A stretch of 64,000 bases of DNA from Pontibacter kalidii (GTDB lineage Bacteria; Bacteroidota; Bacteroidia; Cytophagales; Hymenobacteraceae), in the NCBI RefSeq assembly GCF_026278245.1, contig NZ_CP111079.1:1490501-1554500 (forward strand). Direction: 5' to 3'. Under the pieces are notes generated by a model. That model saw only the letters and a list, made by a program, of their open reading frames with translations. It was not told the DNA's origin and searched no databases. Positions 51,673-61,758 of this stretch are shown one piece after another. Position 1 is the first letter of the stretch. Each line of letters starts with the position of its first letter. The position numbers and the translations under genes were made by a program.

Positions 51673-54132
51673 ATGAAAGAAACAGCTACCACCATTACCG
51701 CGACCAAAGAAAAAGGGAAGATGACGCTTAGGGGCATAGCACTGGCGCTGGTGCTGGGCTTTGTGGCGGTAACAGCCGGGGCACAATCATCTGCAACAGT
51801 GAAAGGAGCTATAACTAACGCTGCCACGCAAAAGCCGCTGGATTATGTGTCGGTGGTGCTGCTGCAGTTGCCTGATTCGGCTGTAGTGGCCTCTGAGATG
51901 ACGGATGCCGCAGGTGCTTATACTTTTGGGCAGGTGAAGTCTGGAAAGTATGCTGTAAAAGCCCTGATGGTTGGTTTTGCCCCCGCCACAAGTATAGCCT
52001 TTGAGGTAGAGCAGCAACAGGTGCAGGTGCCCGGTATAGCGTTGCAGGAGAAAACCAATGCGCTGCAGGAGGTAGTGGTAAAAGGGCAGAAGCCGCTGCT
52101 GGAACAGGAGGCAGACCGCGTAGTCATGAACGTGGAGCAGCTGAACACGGCAGGCGAAAATGCGCTGGAAGTATTAAAGTATGCCCCAGGCGTACGGCTG
52201 GATAAGGACGACAACATCATCTACAGGGGAAGCGGCAGCGTGAACGTGATGATCAACGGCAAAATGACCTACATGTCGGGGGCCGAGCTGCAGAGCTACC
52301 TCAAGTCGCTGCCTGCCTCGGCGGTGAGCAAGGTAGAACTGATCGCTAATCCGCCTGCTGCCTTTGATGCGGCAGGCACAGCCGGTATTATCAACATCCG
52401 CCTGAAAAGAGATGAGACTTTGGGCTTGAACGGCACCGTGAACTTTGGGGCGGGCTACGGTAAGTATGAGAAATTATGGGGAAGCCTGAACCTGAACTAC
52501 AACACCGAGAAAGTAAGCCTTTACTCCCGTCTGAATACCGGTCACTACAACTCCTTTAACCGCCTGATCTTAAAGCGTCACATCAACGATAGCCTCTACA
52601 ATCAGGTAAACTACTGGCACCCGATCACCAACAGCTATAACCTCACGGCCGGTGCCGACTACTTCATCAGCAAAAAGCATACGGTAGGTATTATGGCCAA
52701 GGGCTACGCTTCGCCGGAAAACACGCTTACCACCAGCAACTCCACCAACTTTGATGCTGGCGGCAAGGCCTTCGGAAGTATGAGCATGCACAACCCCAAA
52801 GACTCCGGCACCGACAACTATAGCCTGAACCTGAACTATAAATTCGACATTGACAGCACCGGCCGCAGCTTATCGTTTGACGCCGATTATGTAACCTACA
52901 GCACCGATGCAGATGAGCACTTTACGAACAACTTTTTTGACACATCCGGTGAGGCGACCCAGGCTCCATCGCAGCTCCGCAGCTTTAGTAAGGCAGCGGC
53001 AAGTATAAAATCACTCAAAGTGGACTACACGCACCCGTTCGGGGAGGGCTACAAAGCAGAGGCCGGTTTAAAAACCAGCAGGGTTAGCAACGACAGCGAT
53101 ATAAAGTTTGAGCAGCAGCAGGAGCAGGGTTGGGTAAACGACGCCAGCCGCACCAACAGTTTTGCCTACGCCGAAACCATTCATGCGGCCTACCTGAGCC
53201 TGAGCCGCAAGTTCAGTGACAAACTGAGTATGAAAGCCGGACTTAGGGCAGAACATACTATTGCCGACGGCCACTCCGCCAACACAGTCGATGCGGTGGA
53301 CCTGGATTACCTGAAGTTTTTTCCGAGCTTGTTCCTGAGCTACAGCGCCAGCGACAACAACCAGTTTTCGGTTTCCTACAGCCGCCGCATCAGCCGCCCT
53401 TCGTACCGCAGCTTAAACCCTTTTACCTTTTATTCTGATCCCTACACGGCCCTACAGGGTAATCCTTTTCTGGAGGCCTCTTATGCTAACTCTTTGCAGT
53501 TCAATTACAATTACAAGAGCTTACAGTTGCTGAGCCTGAGCTATATCGAGTCTAATAACTTCGTGACGGATGTCATCAGGCAGAACGATGAGACCAAGAT
53601 GAGTATCAGCAGACCCGAAAACTTGAGCAAAGCCACCTACCTGAGCGCCAGCAGCGGCGGCTCGATTCCCGTAAAAGAATGGTGGACAAGTACCTTACAA
53701 CTCGAAGGGTCTTATAATACAATTTCCTCCCCACTGCAGGGAACAGCTTATAACAGCTCCCGCTTCAGCTGGTCGGCCAGTGCTGACGAAACCTTTAACC
53801 TGCCCAAGGACTATAAACTGCAGCTTTCCGGCTATTATATGTCGCCGTCGGTGCAGGGTTTGTTCCACACAAAAGCTAACTACCAGATTGACCTGGGCGC
53901 CCAGAAGACGTTGCTGAACGGCAAAGCCAGCCTGAGCCTGAAGCTACGCGATGTGTTTAACTCCAGCCGCTCAAGGGCTACTTTGGCGTACAACAACGTA
54001 GACATGTACTGGCAAAACCAGTGGGAGAGCCGCCGCCTGAACCTCACGTTCAACTATAAGTTTGGCAACAACAAAGTAAAAGCAGCCCGCAACCGCAGAA
54101 CCGGCACCGGCGAGGAGGAGGGAAGGCTGTAA
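51673..54132 (+). CDS. Outer-membrane beta-barrel receptor with carboxypeptidase-regulatory-like domain
   Basis: The 819-residue protein begins with a cytosolic stretch and a signal helix (GIALALVLGFVAVTAGAQ); ATG 51721 is an alternative start. Residues about 40-125 form the carboxypeptidase-regulatory-like domain (ATVKGAITNAATQKPLDYVSV, TDAAGAYTFGQVKSGKY in segments). A plug-like region follows (VMNVEQLNTAGENALEVLKYAPGV, VNVMINGKMTYMSG). The barrel of roughly 550 residues ends RRLNLTFNYKFG. It resembles TonB-receptor-like barrels of Bacteroidota; no SusD is adjacent. It reads divergently from the LytS/LytTR pair, and a candidate LytTR site lies in its promoter. Confidence 0.87.
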   Translation: MKETATTITATKEKGKMTLRGIALALVLGFVAVTAGAQSSATVKGAITNAATQKPLDYVSVVLLQLPDSAVVASEMTDAAGAYTFGQVKSGKYAVKALMVGFAPATSIAFEVEQQQVQVPGIALQEKTNALQEVVVKGQKPLLEQEADRVVMNVEQLNTAGENALEVLKYAPGVRLDKDDNIIYRGSGSVNVMINGKMTYMSGAELQSYLKSLPASAVSKVELIANPPAAFDAAGTAGIINIRLKRDETLGLNGTVNFGAGYGKYEKLWGSLNLNYNTEKVSLYSRLNTGHYNSFNRLILKRHINDSLYNQVNYWHPITNSYNLTAGADYFISKKHTVGIMAKGYASPENTLTTSNSTNFDAGGKAFGSMSMHNPKDSGTDNYSLNLNYKFDIDSTGRSLSFDADYVTYSTDADEHFTNNFFDTSGEATQAPSQLRSFSKAAASIKSLKVDYTHPFGEGYKAEAGLKTSRVSNDSDIKFEQQQEQGWVNDASRTNSFAYAETIHAAYLSLSRKFSDKLSMKAGLRAEHTIADGHSANTVDAVDLDYLKFFPSLFLSYSASDNNQFSVSYSRRISRPSYRSLNPFTFYSDPYTALQGNPFLEASYANSLQFNYNYKSLQLLSLSYIESNNFVTDVIRQNDETKMSISRPENLSKATYLSASSGGSIPVKEWWTSTLQLEGSYNTISSPLQGTAYNSSRFSWSASADETFNLPKDYKLQLSGYYMSPSVQGLFHTKANYQIDLGAQKTLLNGKASLSLKLRDVFNSSRSRATLAYNNVDMYWQNQWESRRLNLTFNYKFGNNKVKAARNRRTGTGEEEGRL

Positions 54133-54212
54133 GGCTGACAGTGGTTAAATCTGAGGCTGGGAAAGTATAACAAGCAGCATTTATACTTACATTAGCACCG
54201 ATTTTTACTGCT

Positions 54213-55106
54213 ATGAAAAAGCCGAACCCAGAGCCGCTTCCCATACAAGAGCTGCTGCAGACGCAACAGCTGGCCGTGCTGCCCCTGCAGGACTTTGCCA
54301 GTGAGCTTTCGGCCATCCCGCACCGGCACAATGCCTATCAGCTCATCTATGTGCAAGAGACGAAGGGCGGCGATAACCAGATTGATTTCAGGCGGTACGA
54401 GATGCTGGCGGGGCGCGTCTTTTTCCTGGGGCCAGGCCAGGCGCACCAGCGGGAGGCCAGGCAGGAGCTTGGCAGGATCGTGGCTTTCCAGGAGAGTTTG
54501 CTCCAGGCCACCGGCCTTTCCGCCCACGATGTGCTGGTGCTTTTCGGGGCGGCCTACCATCATCCCTACCTCGATATTCCTCCTCAGCTGCAACGTACGT
54601 TTGAGCAGCTCGTGCAACTCATGGAGCAGGAGCTGGAGGAGCCTGTTCCGGATTATACCATCCTATCGCGCCTGCTCTACACCTTGCTCCGCTATCTGCT
54701 ACGGGAGTCGCACCAGCAGATCGCGCGCCTCACACCGGCCAGGTACAGCGAACGGATCTTCCAGCTGAGTACACTGGTAGAGCAGCATTTTCAGGAGCAC
54801 CTGCCTGTTTCTTATTACGCTGAAGTGCTGGGGATTACATCGAAGCACCTCAACAATATCTGCAGGGGATGCCTGGGTATTACGGTGGCCGATATGCTAC
54901 ACAACAGGCTCCTGATTGAAAGCAAGCGGCTGCTATACTTCAGCACCCTGTCCGTGAAGGAGATTGCCTACAGGCTGGGCTTTGAGGATGCCTCCTACTT
55001 TGTGCGTTTCTTCCGGAGGCTGACCGGGGCCACACCCATGCAGCTGCGGCGGGAGCTCAGTGGTTCCAAAAGTACCATAGACGAGGCTGATAATGCCATG
55101 ACCTGA
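54213..55106 (+). CDS. AraC-family transcriptional regulator
   Basis: The 297-residue regulator has a cupin-like sensing domain at about residues 20-125 (IPHRHNAYQLIYVQE, MLAGRVFFLGPGQAHQ) and a C-terminal AraC/XylS domain: VSYYAEVLGITSKHLNNICR as the first helix-turn-helix and VKEIAYRLGFEDASYFVRFFRRLTGATPMQLR in segments as the second, including the G-F-x-D-x-S-Y-F signature. The next gene, an efflux-type transporter, begins 34 bases after its stop and carries its own -7 box within the gap. Regulation of that gene is a reasonable inference. Confidence 0.92.
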   Translation: MKKPNPEPLPIQELLQTQQLAVLPLQDFASELSAIPHRHNAYQLIYVQETKGGDNQIDFRRYEMLAGRVFFLGPGQAHQREARQELGRIVAFQESLLQATGLSAHDVLVLFGAAYHHPYLDIPPQLQRTFEQLVQLMEQELEEPVPDYTILSRLLYTLLRYLLRESHQQIARLTPARYSERIFQLSTLVEQHFQEHLPVSYYAEVLGITSKHLNNICRGCLGITVADMLHNRLLIESKRLLYFSTLSVKEIAYRLGFEDASYFVRFFRRLTGATPMQLRRELSGSKSTIDEADNAMT

Positions 55107-55120
55107 CCCGGGCCGGGCCG

Positions 55121-55128
55121 TACATTTG
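55121..55128 (+). promoter_or_regulatory. Candidate -7 box of the efflux gene
   Basis: TACATTTG matches TAnnTTTG and lies 13 bases before the first ATG at 55141 (22 before the second). The upstream DNA is the 3' end of the araC-type gene and holds no clear -33 box. A start site here would give a very short leader. Confidence 0.45.
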
Positions 55129-55140
55129 CAGATTCAGGAA

Positions 55141-56121
55141 ATGACGGCTATGAACCCGAACAACAATTTAAAAGCCATTGCGATCGGCTCGCTGGCCTGT
55201 GTTTTTTTCAGCGCTACCTACACGGTAAACAGCTTTATATCGGCCGGCGGTGGCCACTGGGCTTGGACGGTAGGGCTTCGGACCACCTTTCTGGTGTTGC
55301 TGTTGCTGCCGCTGCTAATCTTTCAGCGTCGGCTACGCCCTTTGCTGCAGGCGCTGCGCCAACACCCGGGCGTATGGTTTGGCTGGGGCAGTCTGGCCTT
55401 CGGGATCGTGTATATCTTTCTTACCTCCGCAGCCTTCTTCGGCCCGGGGTGGCTGGTGGCCGGGGTGTTCCAGTTCACCATTGTAGCCGGTATCCTGCTC
55501 TCTCCGCTGATCTACAAGGACGAACGCGGCCGCATCCCCGTGCGGGCATTGCTGCTCTCGATTCTTATACTGGTTGGCATTGCCCTGATGCAGTGGAGCC
55601 AGCGCAACGGCAACTACACCCAGCAGGACCTATGGCTTTGCGTGGTGTTGGTACTGATCGGGGCTTCCCTGTGGCCGCTTGCCAACCGCAAGGTGCTGTT
55701 GCACACCGCGGAGAAAACACAGGGCCTGAATGCCATGCAGCGCGTAGCGGGTATGGCCATCGGTAGCTTGCCGGTGCAGCTTTACCTTATGCTGTATGGC
55801 TATAGTGAGGCTGGCTTGCCTGGTAGCGCCCAAATCCTGGGCACCCTTGTCATTGCCCTGAGCTCGGGTGTCATCGGCGGCATCCTGTTTTTCGTGGCCA
55901 TGAACATGGTACGCCACAATTCCGCCGCGCTTGCCGCCGTGGAGGCCACCCAATCTATCGAGATTATTGCAACACTGCTGGGTGAAATTATACTGTTGGG
56001 CATCGTTTGGCCGGGCCCTTTGGCCAATATTGGCATGCTGCTGGTGATGGGCGGGCTGGTGCTCTACAGCATCCCAGCACGGCAAAAAGCCTTTCGGATG
56101 CCAAAAGTAAAGTGGCGGTAA
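55141..56121 (+). CDS. DMT-superfamily multidrug-resistance-efflux-type transporter
   Basis: The 326-residue protein has ten membrane helices, for example AIAIGSLACVFFSATYTVN, TVGLRTTFLVLLLLPLLIF, WLVAGVFQFTIVAGILLSPL and LWLCVVLVLIGASLWPLAN, arranged as two five-helix halves. The N-terminal S-x-x-Y-T-V-N and G-G-x-W-x-W-T match the multidrug resistance efflux branch of the DMT superfamily. ATG 55141 is the first ATG; ATG 55150 (MNPNNNLKA) is equally possible. It is downstream of an AraC-type regulator, suggesting inducible efflux of a toxic compound. The substrate is not known. Confidence 0.83.
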   Translation: MTAMNPNNNLKAIAIGSLACVFFSATYTVNSFISAGGGHWAWTVGLRTTFLVLLLLPLLIFQRRLRPLLQALRQHPGVWFGWGSLAFGIVYIFLTSAAFFGPGWLVAGVFQFTIVAGILLSPLIYKDERGRIPVRALLLSILILVGIALMQWSQRNGNYTQQDLWLCVVLVLIGASLWPLANRKVLLHTAEKTQGLNAMQRVAGMAIGSLPVQLYLMLYGYSEAGLPGSAQILGTLVIALSSGVIGGILFFVAMNMVRHNSAALAAVEATQSIEIIATLLGEIILLGIVWPGPLANIGMLLVMGGLVLYSIPARQKAFRMPKVKWR

Positions 56122-56122
56122 G

Positions 56123-57307
56123 TTATACTTTGTTGCCCGCGACTGCTACCTGCTTATGCGCAAGGGCAGCCGTAGGTGCCGTGTTGCCTGCCTTATGCCG
56201 CGGCTTCAACCCAAAAGGAACCCGTAGCCAGTTAAAGGGCATGATCAGGTAGCGCACCAGTATAAAACAAAGTATAAACGTGGCCAGGCTGATGAAGGTG
56301 AACTTGGTGCCGATGCTCCAGTTAAGATCGCGCATGTAAAAGCCGAGGGCAACGATTAGGGTCTGGTGCAGGATGTAAAAGGGGTAGACCATTTCGTTTG
56401 CCCTTGCCAGGTGCTTGCTTTTGAAATGGAGGTGCTGCAGGGCAAAACCAAGTATAACCATGAGCCAAAACCAGCGGTTACTTTGCTTCAGCACGTGGTA
56501 AACTGCCAGATCTGCGCCTGCCAGGTTGGTATCCTGGAACCAGTAGAACGTATAAAGGATCGTCACCGTGGTCAGTGCGGCTATTATACTATACCAGCGT
56601 ATGCTTCTGATCCTTTCCTGCAACTCTGGCATTTTCATCAACAGAAAACCGATTAAAAAGACAGAAATGTAGAGGAAGTGGTTCGCCCAGTCGTCGATAA
56701 GGGCGTTGGTGGCCGGGAAGCGCTCGTTTAAAAGTACACCGCCTATACTTAGCCATAGTGCCGGCACTGCCAGCAGCACCCAGCCTTTTATATGTTCCTG
56801 TTTTATATTTGCCTTGCGGATGTACACAAGCAGCGGCAACAGCAACAGGCTATAACAGAAGATATAGGCCAGGTACCAGAGGTGATGCCAGCTGAAATTA
56901 CCCTCCGGGTAAGGCTCAAACGCAAATATGGTGGGGTAGAAGCTGAGGTAGTCGGTGGCGGACCCTTGCACCACGCGCTCAAAGTATACCTGGGGCGGCA
57001 CCACCAGCAGCATGCCCACCAGCAGCGGTACCAAGATCCGCTTCAGCCGGTCCTTGGCGAAGGTGCCGGCGCTGCGGTAGCCCATCGCAAAGTATACGCC
57101 CACGCCCGATATCAGGAAGATGAGCGACATGCGCCACTGGCTCATAAAGAGCATGGGCCGCTCCAGCGTTTCGCTGATTGCCGCGTTCTTGATATGCCAC
57201 TCCCAGCTCACGAAGAACATGCCGGTGTGGTAAAAGATGAGCAGCGAAAAGGCCAGCACCCGCAGCCAGTCGAACTCATAACGTCTGATTTTAATTTCTT
57301 TTTCCAT
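56123..57307 (-). CDS. Acyltransferase-3 family membrane protein (OpgC-like)
   Basis: The 394-residue integral membrane protein has about ten helices. EFDWLRVLAFSLLIFYHTGMFF at the N terminus contains the catalytic-type His of the acyltransferase-3 family in an F-Y-H-T-G context, and QWRMSLIFLISGVGVYFAMGYRS is the next conserved arginine-bearing segment. It resembles the glucan succinylation protein OpgC/MdoC group. It may acylate a surface glycan. The start at 57307 (MEKEIKIRRYEFDW) fits the family; the longer ORF adds 17 residues. It converges on the efflux gene, one base apart. Confidence 0.84.
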   Translation of the reverse strand: MEKEIKIRRYEFDWLRVLAFSLLIFYHTGMFFVSWEWHIKNAAISETLERPMLFMSQWRMSLIFLISGVGVYFAMGYRSAGTFAKDRLKRILVPLLVGMLLVVPPQVYFERVVQGSATDYLSFYPTIFAFEPYPEGNFSWHHLWYLAYIFCYSLLLLPLLVYIRKANIKQEHIKGWVLLAVPALWLSIGGVLLNERFPATNALIDDWANHFLYISVFLIGFLLMKMPELQERIRSIRWYSIIAALTTVTILYTFYWFQDTNLAGADLAVYHVLKQSNRWFWLMVILGFALQHLHFKSKHLARANEMVYPFYILHQTLIVALGFYMRDLNWSIGTKFTFISLATFILCFILVRYLIMPFNWLRVPFGLKPRHKAGNTAPTAALAHKQVAVAGNKV

Positions 57308-57402
57308 AGCGATTCGTTTTGATGCAAACCTACTGATGGAAGTATGGAAAGGAAGCATGTGCCGGTAAGTGCGAGGTGCTACTTTATCGGGAAGTACTAA
57401 AA

Positions 57403-58551
57403 CTAGCCCAAAATGGCCTTTTTACGGTACTCGCCCGGTGTCTGCCCGGTCTGTTTTTTAAAGGCGGCGCTAAAGGCTGACTTCGACAGGTAGCCCACCT
57501 GCTCAGCCACTTCCTCCACCTTGAGGTGCTGCTGCGCCGGGTCGGCAAGTATGGCTTTGGCCTCTTGAATCCGCAGCCCGGCCAGGTACTCGAAAAAGCT
57601 CTTGCCCAGCCGCTCGTTCAGGCTCTGCGAAAGGTAGTGCGGCGAGGTGTGCAGTTGCCTGGCCAGCGCGGGCAGGGAGGCCGAGGGTTGGGTATAGAAC
57701 TTAGCGTCTTCTGCCACCTTTAGCTTCTGCAGCAGGTCTTGCTTGGCCTCCTCGCTCAGGGCTGATTTCTCATACTTTACCTGCACCACCGGCTGAAAGA
57801 AGGCGGAGTCGGTAATGATCTTATAGCTGGCAAAAAAAAGCTGCAGCACCAGGAAGGTGGCCAGGATATGGTCACCCAAATCGTGCTCGTAGTTCAGTTT
57901 GGTTATGAGGATCACTAAAAGGGAGGCAATGAAAAAAAGCAGCAGGAACCTGGCCCAGGTGTAGAAGTATGGATTAGGGGAGTCGGAGGCTTTTCGGGTT
58001 TTCAGGAGCCAAAAGCAGAGGCCTATGTAGAGCAGGATGTGCAGTATCGTGAGCTCGTTTACGTACTTAGTTAAGTGCAGCGGGTCCCAGTAGAGTTTTA
58101 TGGTAACCGACAATTGCTCCATCTCCGGAAAATAGGCCCCCAGGTAGGCGTTATACTTTATTTCCTCGGGCTGTATGTAAAACAGGGTGTGGTAAAGAAA
58201 GTATACTCCAAATGGAATGAAGTGGAGCCATTGCCTGCGTGCCCAGCTGTTGCCGTTCAGGCTTCGGAAAAGTAGGTAAGTCAGCGGGCCCACAGCAAAG
58301 TTGGCCGGCTCGGAGAAGTCCACCAGGGGCAGCACCCGGAACATCAGGCCGCTGTAGCAGAGGAAGACTTCCAACACCAAAACGGCGAACGTGAACACAA
58401 GGGCAGCCAGCAGCAGGTGGTGGTAGGGCTGCCGGTGCGGCCTGCGGGCCAGGAACAACAAACCCAGGAAAAAGCCCTGCACCACCCCCACCAACAGTAT
58501 GGCGGCATACCAATCGAAGCGGAAGAAGGTTTCTGTTAGCGGCATCGGCAA
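57403..58551 (-). CDS. Membrane-anchored AraC-family regulator
   Basis: The 382-residue protein joins seven or eight membrane helices at residues about 12-250 (YAAILLVGVVQGFFLGLLFLA, LLAALVFTFAVLVLEVFLCY, FLLLFFIASLLVILI) to a cytosolic AraC domain (LPALARQLHTSPHYLSQSLNERLGKSFFEYL in segments; VEEVAEQVGYLSKSAFSAAFKKQTGQTPGEYR in segments). This one-component design is common in Bacteroidota, where the membrane domain senses an envelope signal. It lies upstream of the acyltransferase on the same strand, with 95 bases between, and could control it or the receptor on its other side. Confidence 0.9.
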   Translation of the reverse strand: MPMPLTETFFRFDWYAAILLVGVVQGFFLGLLFLARRPHRQPYHHLLLAALVFTFAVLVLEVFLCYSGLMFRVLPLVDFSEPANFAVGPLTYLLFRSLNGNSWARRQWLHFIPFGVYFLYHTLFYIQPEEIKYNAYLGAYFPEMEQLSVTIKLYWDPLHLTKYVNELTILHILLYIGLCFWLLKTRKASDSPNPYFYTWARFLLLFFIASLLVILITKLNYEHDLGDHILATFLVLQLFFASYKIITDSAFFQPVVQVKYEKSALSEEAKQDLLQKLKVAEDAKFYTQPSASLPALARQLHTSPHYLSQSLNERLGKSFFEYLAGLRIQEAKAILADPAQQHLKVEEVAEQVGYLSKSAFSAAFKKQTGQTPGEYRKKAILG

Positions 58552-58634
58552 GTATATGTGGAAGCTTATACTGAATAAGGTGCAGGCACTCTACAATTTT
58601 ACTTATTTCCTGCCACACTTGTAGCTTACGGCAA

Positions 58635-58663
58635 CAAAAAAGCCCGGACCACTGGCCCGGGCT
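58635..58663 (-). terminator. Terminator downstream of the large outer-membrane receptor
   Basis: AGCCCGG (58641-58647) pairs with CCGGGCT (58657-58663), with AAAAAA just before on the plus strand, giving a T-run on the minus strand. It lies 30 bases beyond the receptor stop. Confidence 0.8.
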
Positions 58664-58692
58664 CTCACCTTAATCAAACAATGGCATGCTCA

Positions 58693-61461
58693 TTATGGTC
58701 TGCCGCCCCAGTTACCCCGGCGCTCCTGGTTCATCTCTGTGGCCTCGCCGCTGATGAACTTGCGCAGGTTATAGGTAAAGGTCAGCATGAAGTAGCGCTG
58801 CAGTACCGACGACTGCACATCTTCCACGTAGTCGGCGGCGATATTACGCTGAATGCTCACGTTCTGCTTCAGCAAATCGTTCACGCTCAGACTGATCTCG
58901 CCCTGCTGGTTCCTAAACACCTTCTTTCCTAGGCTCATGTTCCAGAGCAGGTAGCTGTCGTCCACGCCTGCGGATAGTCCGGTGTTATATTGGTGGTTGA
59001 GCTCTGTGCGGTACACAATGCCTTTCCAGATGATGGTGTTCAGGCGCAGGTTCGTGCTGTGGTTGTAGAAGTTGTTGTTCTGGTTGGTGCGCAGCGTGTT
59101 CTCTACCAGGTTGTAGCTACCGGTGGTGGAGAGGTTAAAGTCCACGTTCTCGCTGATGTTGCTGCTCAGGCTCAGGCCTGCCCTGAAGTTGGTGTTGTTA
59201 GCATAGTTGATCTCCTCATCGATCATACCCGGGGTTCTGGAGTATCCCACCGAGCCGTTCAGGTTCAGGTTAGAGCTGATGAAGTTGACCGGCTGGCCGT
59301 AGTTAAAGAACGACCGAACGCTCCAGTAGCCATCCAGGTTCTCGGGGCGTGAAAAACGTGCGCCCGGGCGGTACGTGTAATTCTCTGGCAGCTCAAACGG
59401 CACATCACGGGTGTAAATACTGTTGGCGATGTATTTCTGTGTCATCGTACCGAATATGCCCATAAAGAACACCTTGTTGGTCTCGGCGTTGAAGTTACGG
59501 AAGCGCATGAACAGCCTGTTCTGGTACTCCTGGTCCAGGTTCGGGTTACCGATGCGTGGCTGCAGGGGGTTCGAGATGTCCAGCACGTTCTGCAGCTGCT
59601 CCACGGACGGTTCGTTTGTCGAGGTGCTGTAATTGATCCTCAGGTTCGTGGACTTCGAGAACTTGTATTCATACTCGGCAGAAGGCAGTACGTTAGTGAA
59701 GTCTCTCTTCAGGCGGTACTGCTCCGGGAACTGGCTCTCGCCGCGCAGGGTGGCATACTGGTAGCGGGCATTCAGCTGGAAAGTGGTTTTTTCTGTTCTG
59801 TACTGGTAGCTCGGCCCAAATCGCTGTGCTACATAATCGCTCTGGAAAGTATTGCTCAGCGGGGTGTTAAAGTTGTTGTAGGCCCCATCATTCTCTACAT
59901 AGTCATAGGTTCTGCGGTCGGAGTCGTTGTTGCGGTTGCTGATGTTGTACTCCAGCTGCAGGCGTGAGTTCTCACCCAGGCGCTGGGAGTAATCCAGGTT
60001 ACCCGACCAGGAAAAGTTGCTTCTGCTCAGGTTGATGTACTGGTTACGCGTCACGTCGCGCTCCGGATCCATAAAGTTGGAGGTATTCTCCAATTGGTAT
60101 GTATCACCGTCCGTGTCCGTATACCTGGTGTCGATGTCCACGGTCAGGATTCTCCCGGAGTCGCCGAAGCGGTGGGAGTAGAGTATGTTGTTGCCGATGT
60201 TCAGGCTGGTGTTGTCCGCGTTGTCGGAGTTAATGGAGTTTGTCAGCTCCTCGCCGTTAGCAATGGTGCTGGCGTTACGGCCCGTAAACGACTGGTTTCG
60301 CTGAATAGAGATATTCGGCCTCACCAACAGCCTGTTGTTCTCGTTGATGTTGTACTGCAACCTGAAATTGAAGCGGTGGCTGTCAGAGATATCCTGGTTC
60401 TGGCTGTTTTCAGTATAGGTGGTGTCGCTGTTCACAAAGTCACGGAAGCGGTACTGGTTGTTGATTACATCACGGTTTGTGTAGTTGTAGTTGCCGCCTA
60501 CCTCGATCTTCTTGCCCCACTTGTCGTTGTAGTTCAGCCCGAAGTTGTCTGTGTTGATGATACCATTCGGAGAGCCGCCGCCCCAGCCTCTGCGGCCACG
60601 CATGCCGCCACCCGGTGTTTCACCGATCGAGAAATCGAACATGTTGATGTTATTGGTAAGGCCCGTGGCCGTGATGCGGCGGTCGCCATTGAAGTAGTTG
60701 ACGGTAGCACCCACCATATAGCGCTCGTCGGTGCCATACCCAGCCGAGGCCTTGCCCACGTAGCCATGGCGCTTGTCCTTTTTAGTAACGAAGTTGAGCG
60801 TTTTGATGCGGTTGCCATCGTCGAAGCCACTGAAGGCGGCGCGGTCGCTCTGGCCGTCAAACACCTGCACGCTCTCGATCATGTCGGCAGAGAGGTTGCG
60901 TACGGCAGAGTTTACGTCTTCGCCGGTGTAGCGCTTGCCGTCTATCATCACCTGCTGCACATCCTCGCCCTGCGCCTGTATCTTGCCGTCCTGCACGGTT
61001 ACGCCCGGCATTTTGGTGACCAGGTCCTCGGCGCTGGCATCCGGGGCGGTTTTAAAGGCCTTGGCGTTAAACTGGGAAGTATCGCCTTTCTGCTCGCCAA
61101 GCGGCGCGCGTCCAATCACCTGTACTTCCTGCAGGCCGGTGGCCCCGTCGCGCAGCAGCAACTGGCCCAGGTTTACGGGTGTACCTGCTACCTGGAAAGT
61201 TCGGGTAAACTTTTCAAAGCCAATGTAGTTGATTTCCAGCGTGTATTGGCCCTGCGCCACGCGCTCAAACCGGAAGCGGCCCTCGCCGTCAGTAGCCGTG
61301 ACGGTCTTGGTGGCGTCGGCGGTGCGCGTCAGCACCACGTTGGCTCCCGGGAGCGCCGACTTATCGCCGGAACTCTGCACCGTGCCCGACACGGAGGTGG
61401 TTTGTGCGAATGCCTGCAGCACGGCTACAAACATCAGTAAAGTAGTTAAAACCCTTTTCAT
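58693..61461 (-). CDS. Large outer-membrane beta-barrel receptor (TonB-receptor-like)
   Basis: The 922-residue protein has a signal peptide (LLMFVAVLQAFAQ), a carboxypeptidase-regulatory-like domain at about 20-110 (TSVSGTVQSSGDKSALPGAN, EGRFRFERVAQGQYTLEI), and a plug-like domain (PDASAEDLVTKMPGVTVQDG, GEDVQQVMIDGKRYTGEDVN, VQVFDGQSDRAAFSGFDDGN). The rest is a barrel rich in Asn and aromatic residues, ending in a Gly/Arg-rich tail (NQERRGNWGGRP). A glycine-rich loop (GGGMRGRRGWGGGSPNG) is inserted after the plug. No SusD partner is adjacent, so the ligand is unknown; the plug is of the type found in OmpA-less TonB-like receptors. Confidence 0.86.
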   Translation of the reverse strand: MKRVLTTLLMFVAVLQAFAQTTSVSGTVQSSGDKSALPGANVVLTRTADATKTVTATDGEGRFRFERVAQGQYTLEINYIGFEKFTRTFQVAGTPVNLGQLLLRDGATGLQEVQVIGRAPLGEQKGDTSQFNAKAFKTAPDASAEDLVTKMPGVTVQDGKIQAQGEDVQQVMIDGKRYTGEDVNSAVRNLSADMIESVQVFDGQSDRAAFSGFDDGNRIKTLNFVTKKDKRHGYVGKASAGYGTDERYMVGATVNYFNGDRRITATGLTNNINMFDFSIGETPGGGMRGRRGWGGGSPNGIINTDNFGLNYNDKWGKKIEVGGNYNYTNRDVINNQYRFRDFVNSDTTYTENSQNQDISDSHRFNFRLQYNINENNRLLVRPNISIQRNQSFTGRNASTIANGEELTNSINSDNADNTSLNIGNNILYSHRFGDSGRILTVDIDTRYTDTDGDTYQLENTSNFMDPERDVTRNQYINLSRSNFSWSGNLDYSQRLGENSRLQLEYNISNRNNDSDRRTYDYVENDGAYNNFNTPLSNTFQSDYVAQRFGPSYQYRTEKTTFQLNARYQYATLRGESQFPEQYRLKRDFTNVLPSAEYEYKFSKSTNLRINYSTSTNEPSVEQLQNVLDISNPLQPRIGNPNLDQEYQNRLFMRFRNFNAETNKVFFMGIFGTMTQKYIANSIYTRDVPFELPENYTYRPGARFSRPENLDGYWSVRSFFNYGQPVNFISSNLNLNGSVGYSRTPGMIDEEINYANNTNFRAGLSLSSNISENVDFNLSTTGSYNLVENTLRTNQNNNFYNHSTNLRLNTIIWKGIVYRTELNHQYNTGLSAGVDDSYLLWNMSLGKKVFRNQQGEISLSVNDLLKQNVSIQRNIAADYVEDVQSSVLQRYFMLTFTYNLRKFISGEATEMNQERRGNWGGRP

Positions 61462-61758
61462 GAATGATATGAATGTGATAGTAAGTCTTCGTGTTTAGAC
61501 AGAGGTATCACAGCTTGGTTTAACCTGTCCATGAAATATTCTTAATATTAAGTAGAGGGGGGCGGTTGGTATTGCCTGGATGTTATTTTGCAGGGAGAAA
61601 TACATAAAACAAATAGCTGCCGGACAGGTTACTTTTATGCCCGCAAGCGTATAAAAAGCAGCTGCAGAAGATCTGCCTGCGTTAGCCTCTCCCGGCTATA
61701 CCAAACCACCTGCTTTTCCCGTCTGCAGCAGCACCTATACTTTTTAAAACTACCCCCC

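Noticed and set aside
60094..61440. Long antisense ORF of 448 codons inside the outer-membrane receptor gene
   Set aside because: The opposite strand encodes a clear receptor domain order. The antisense product shows no domain, and its openness follows from codon bias.
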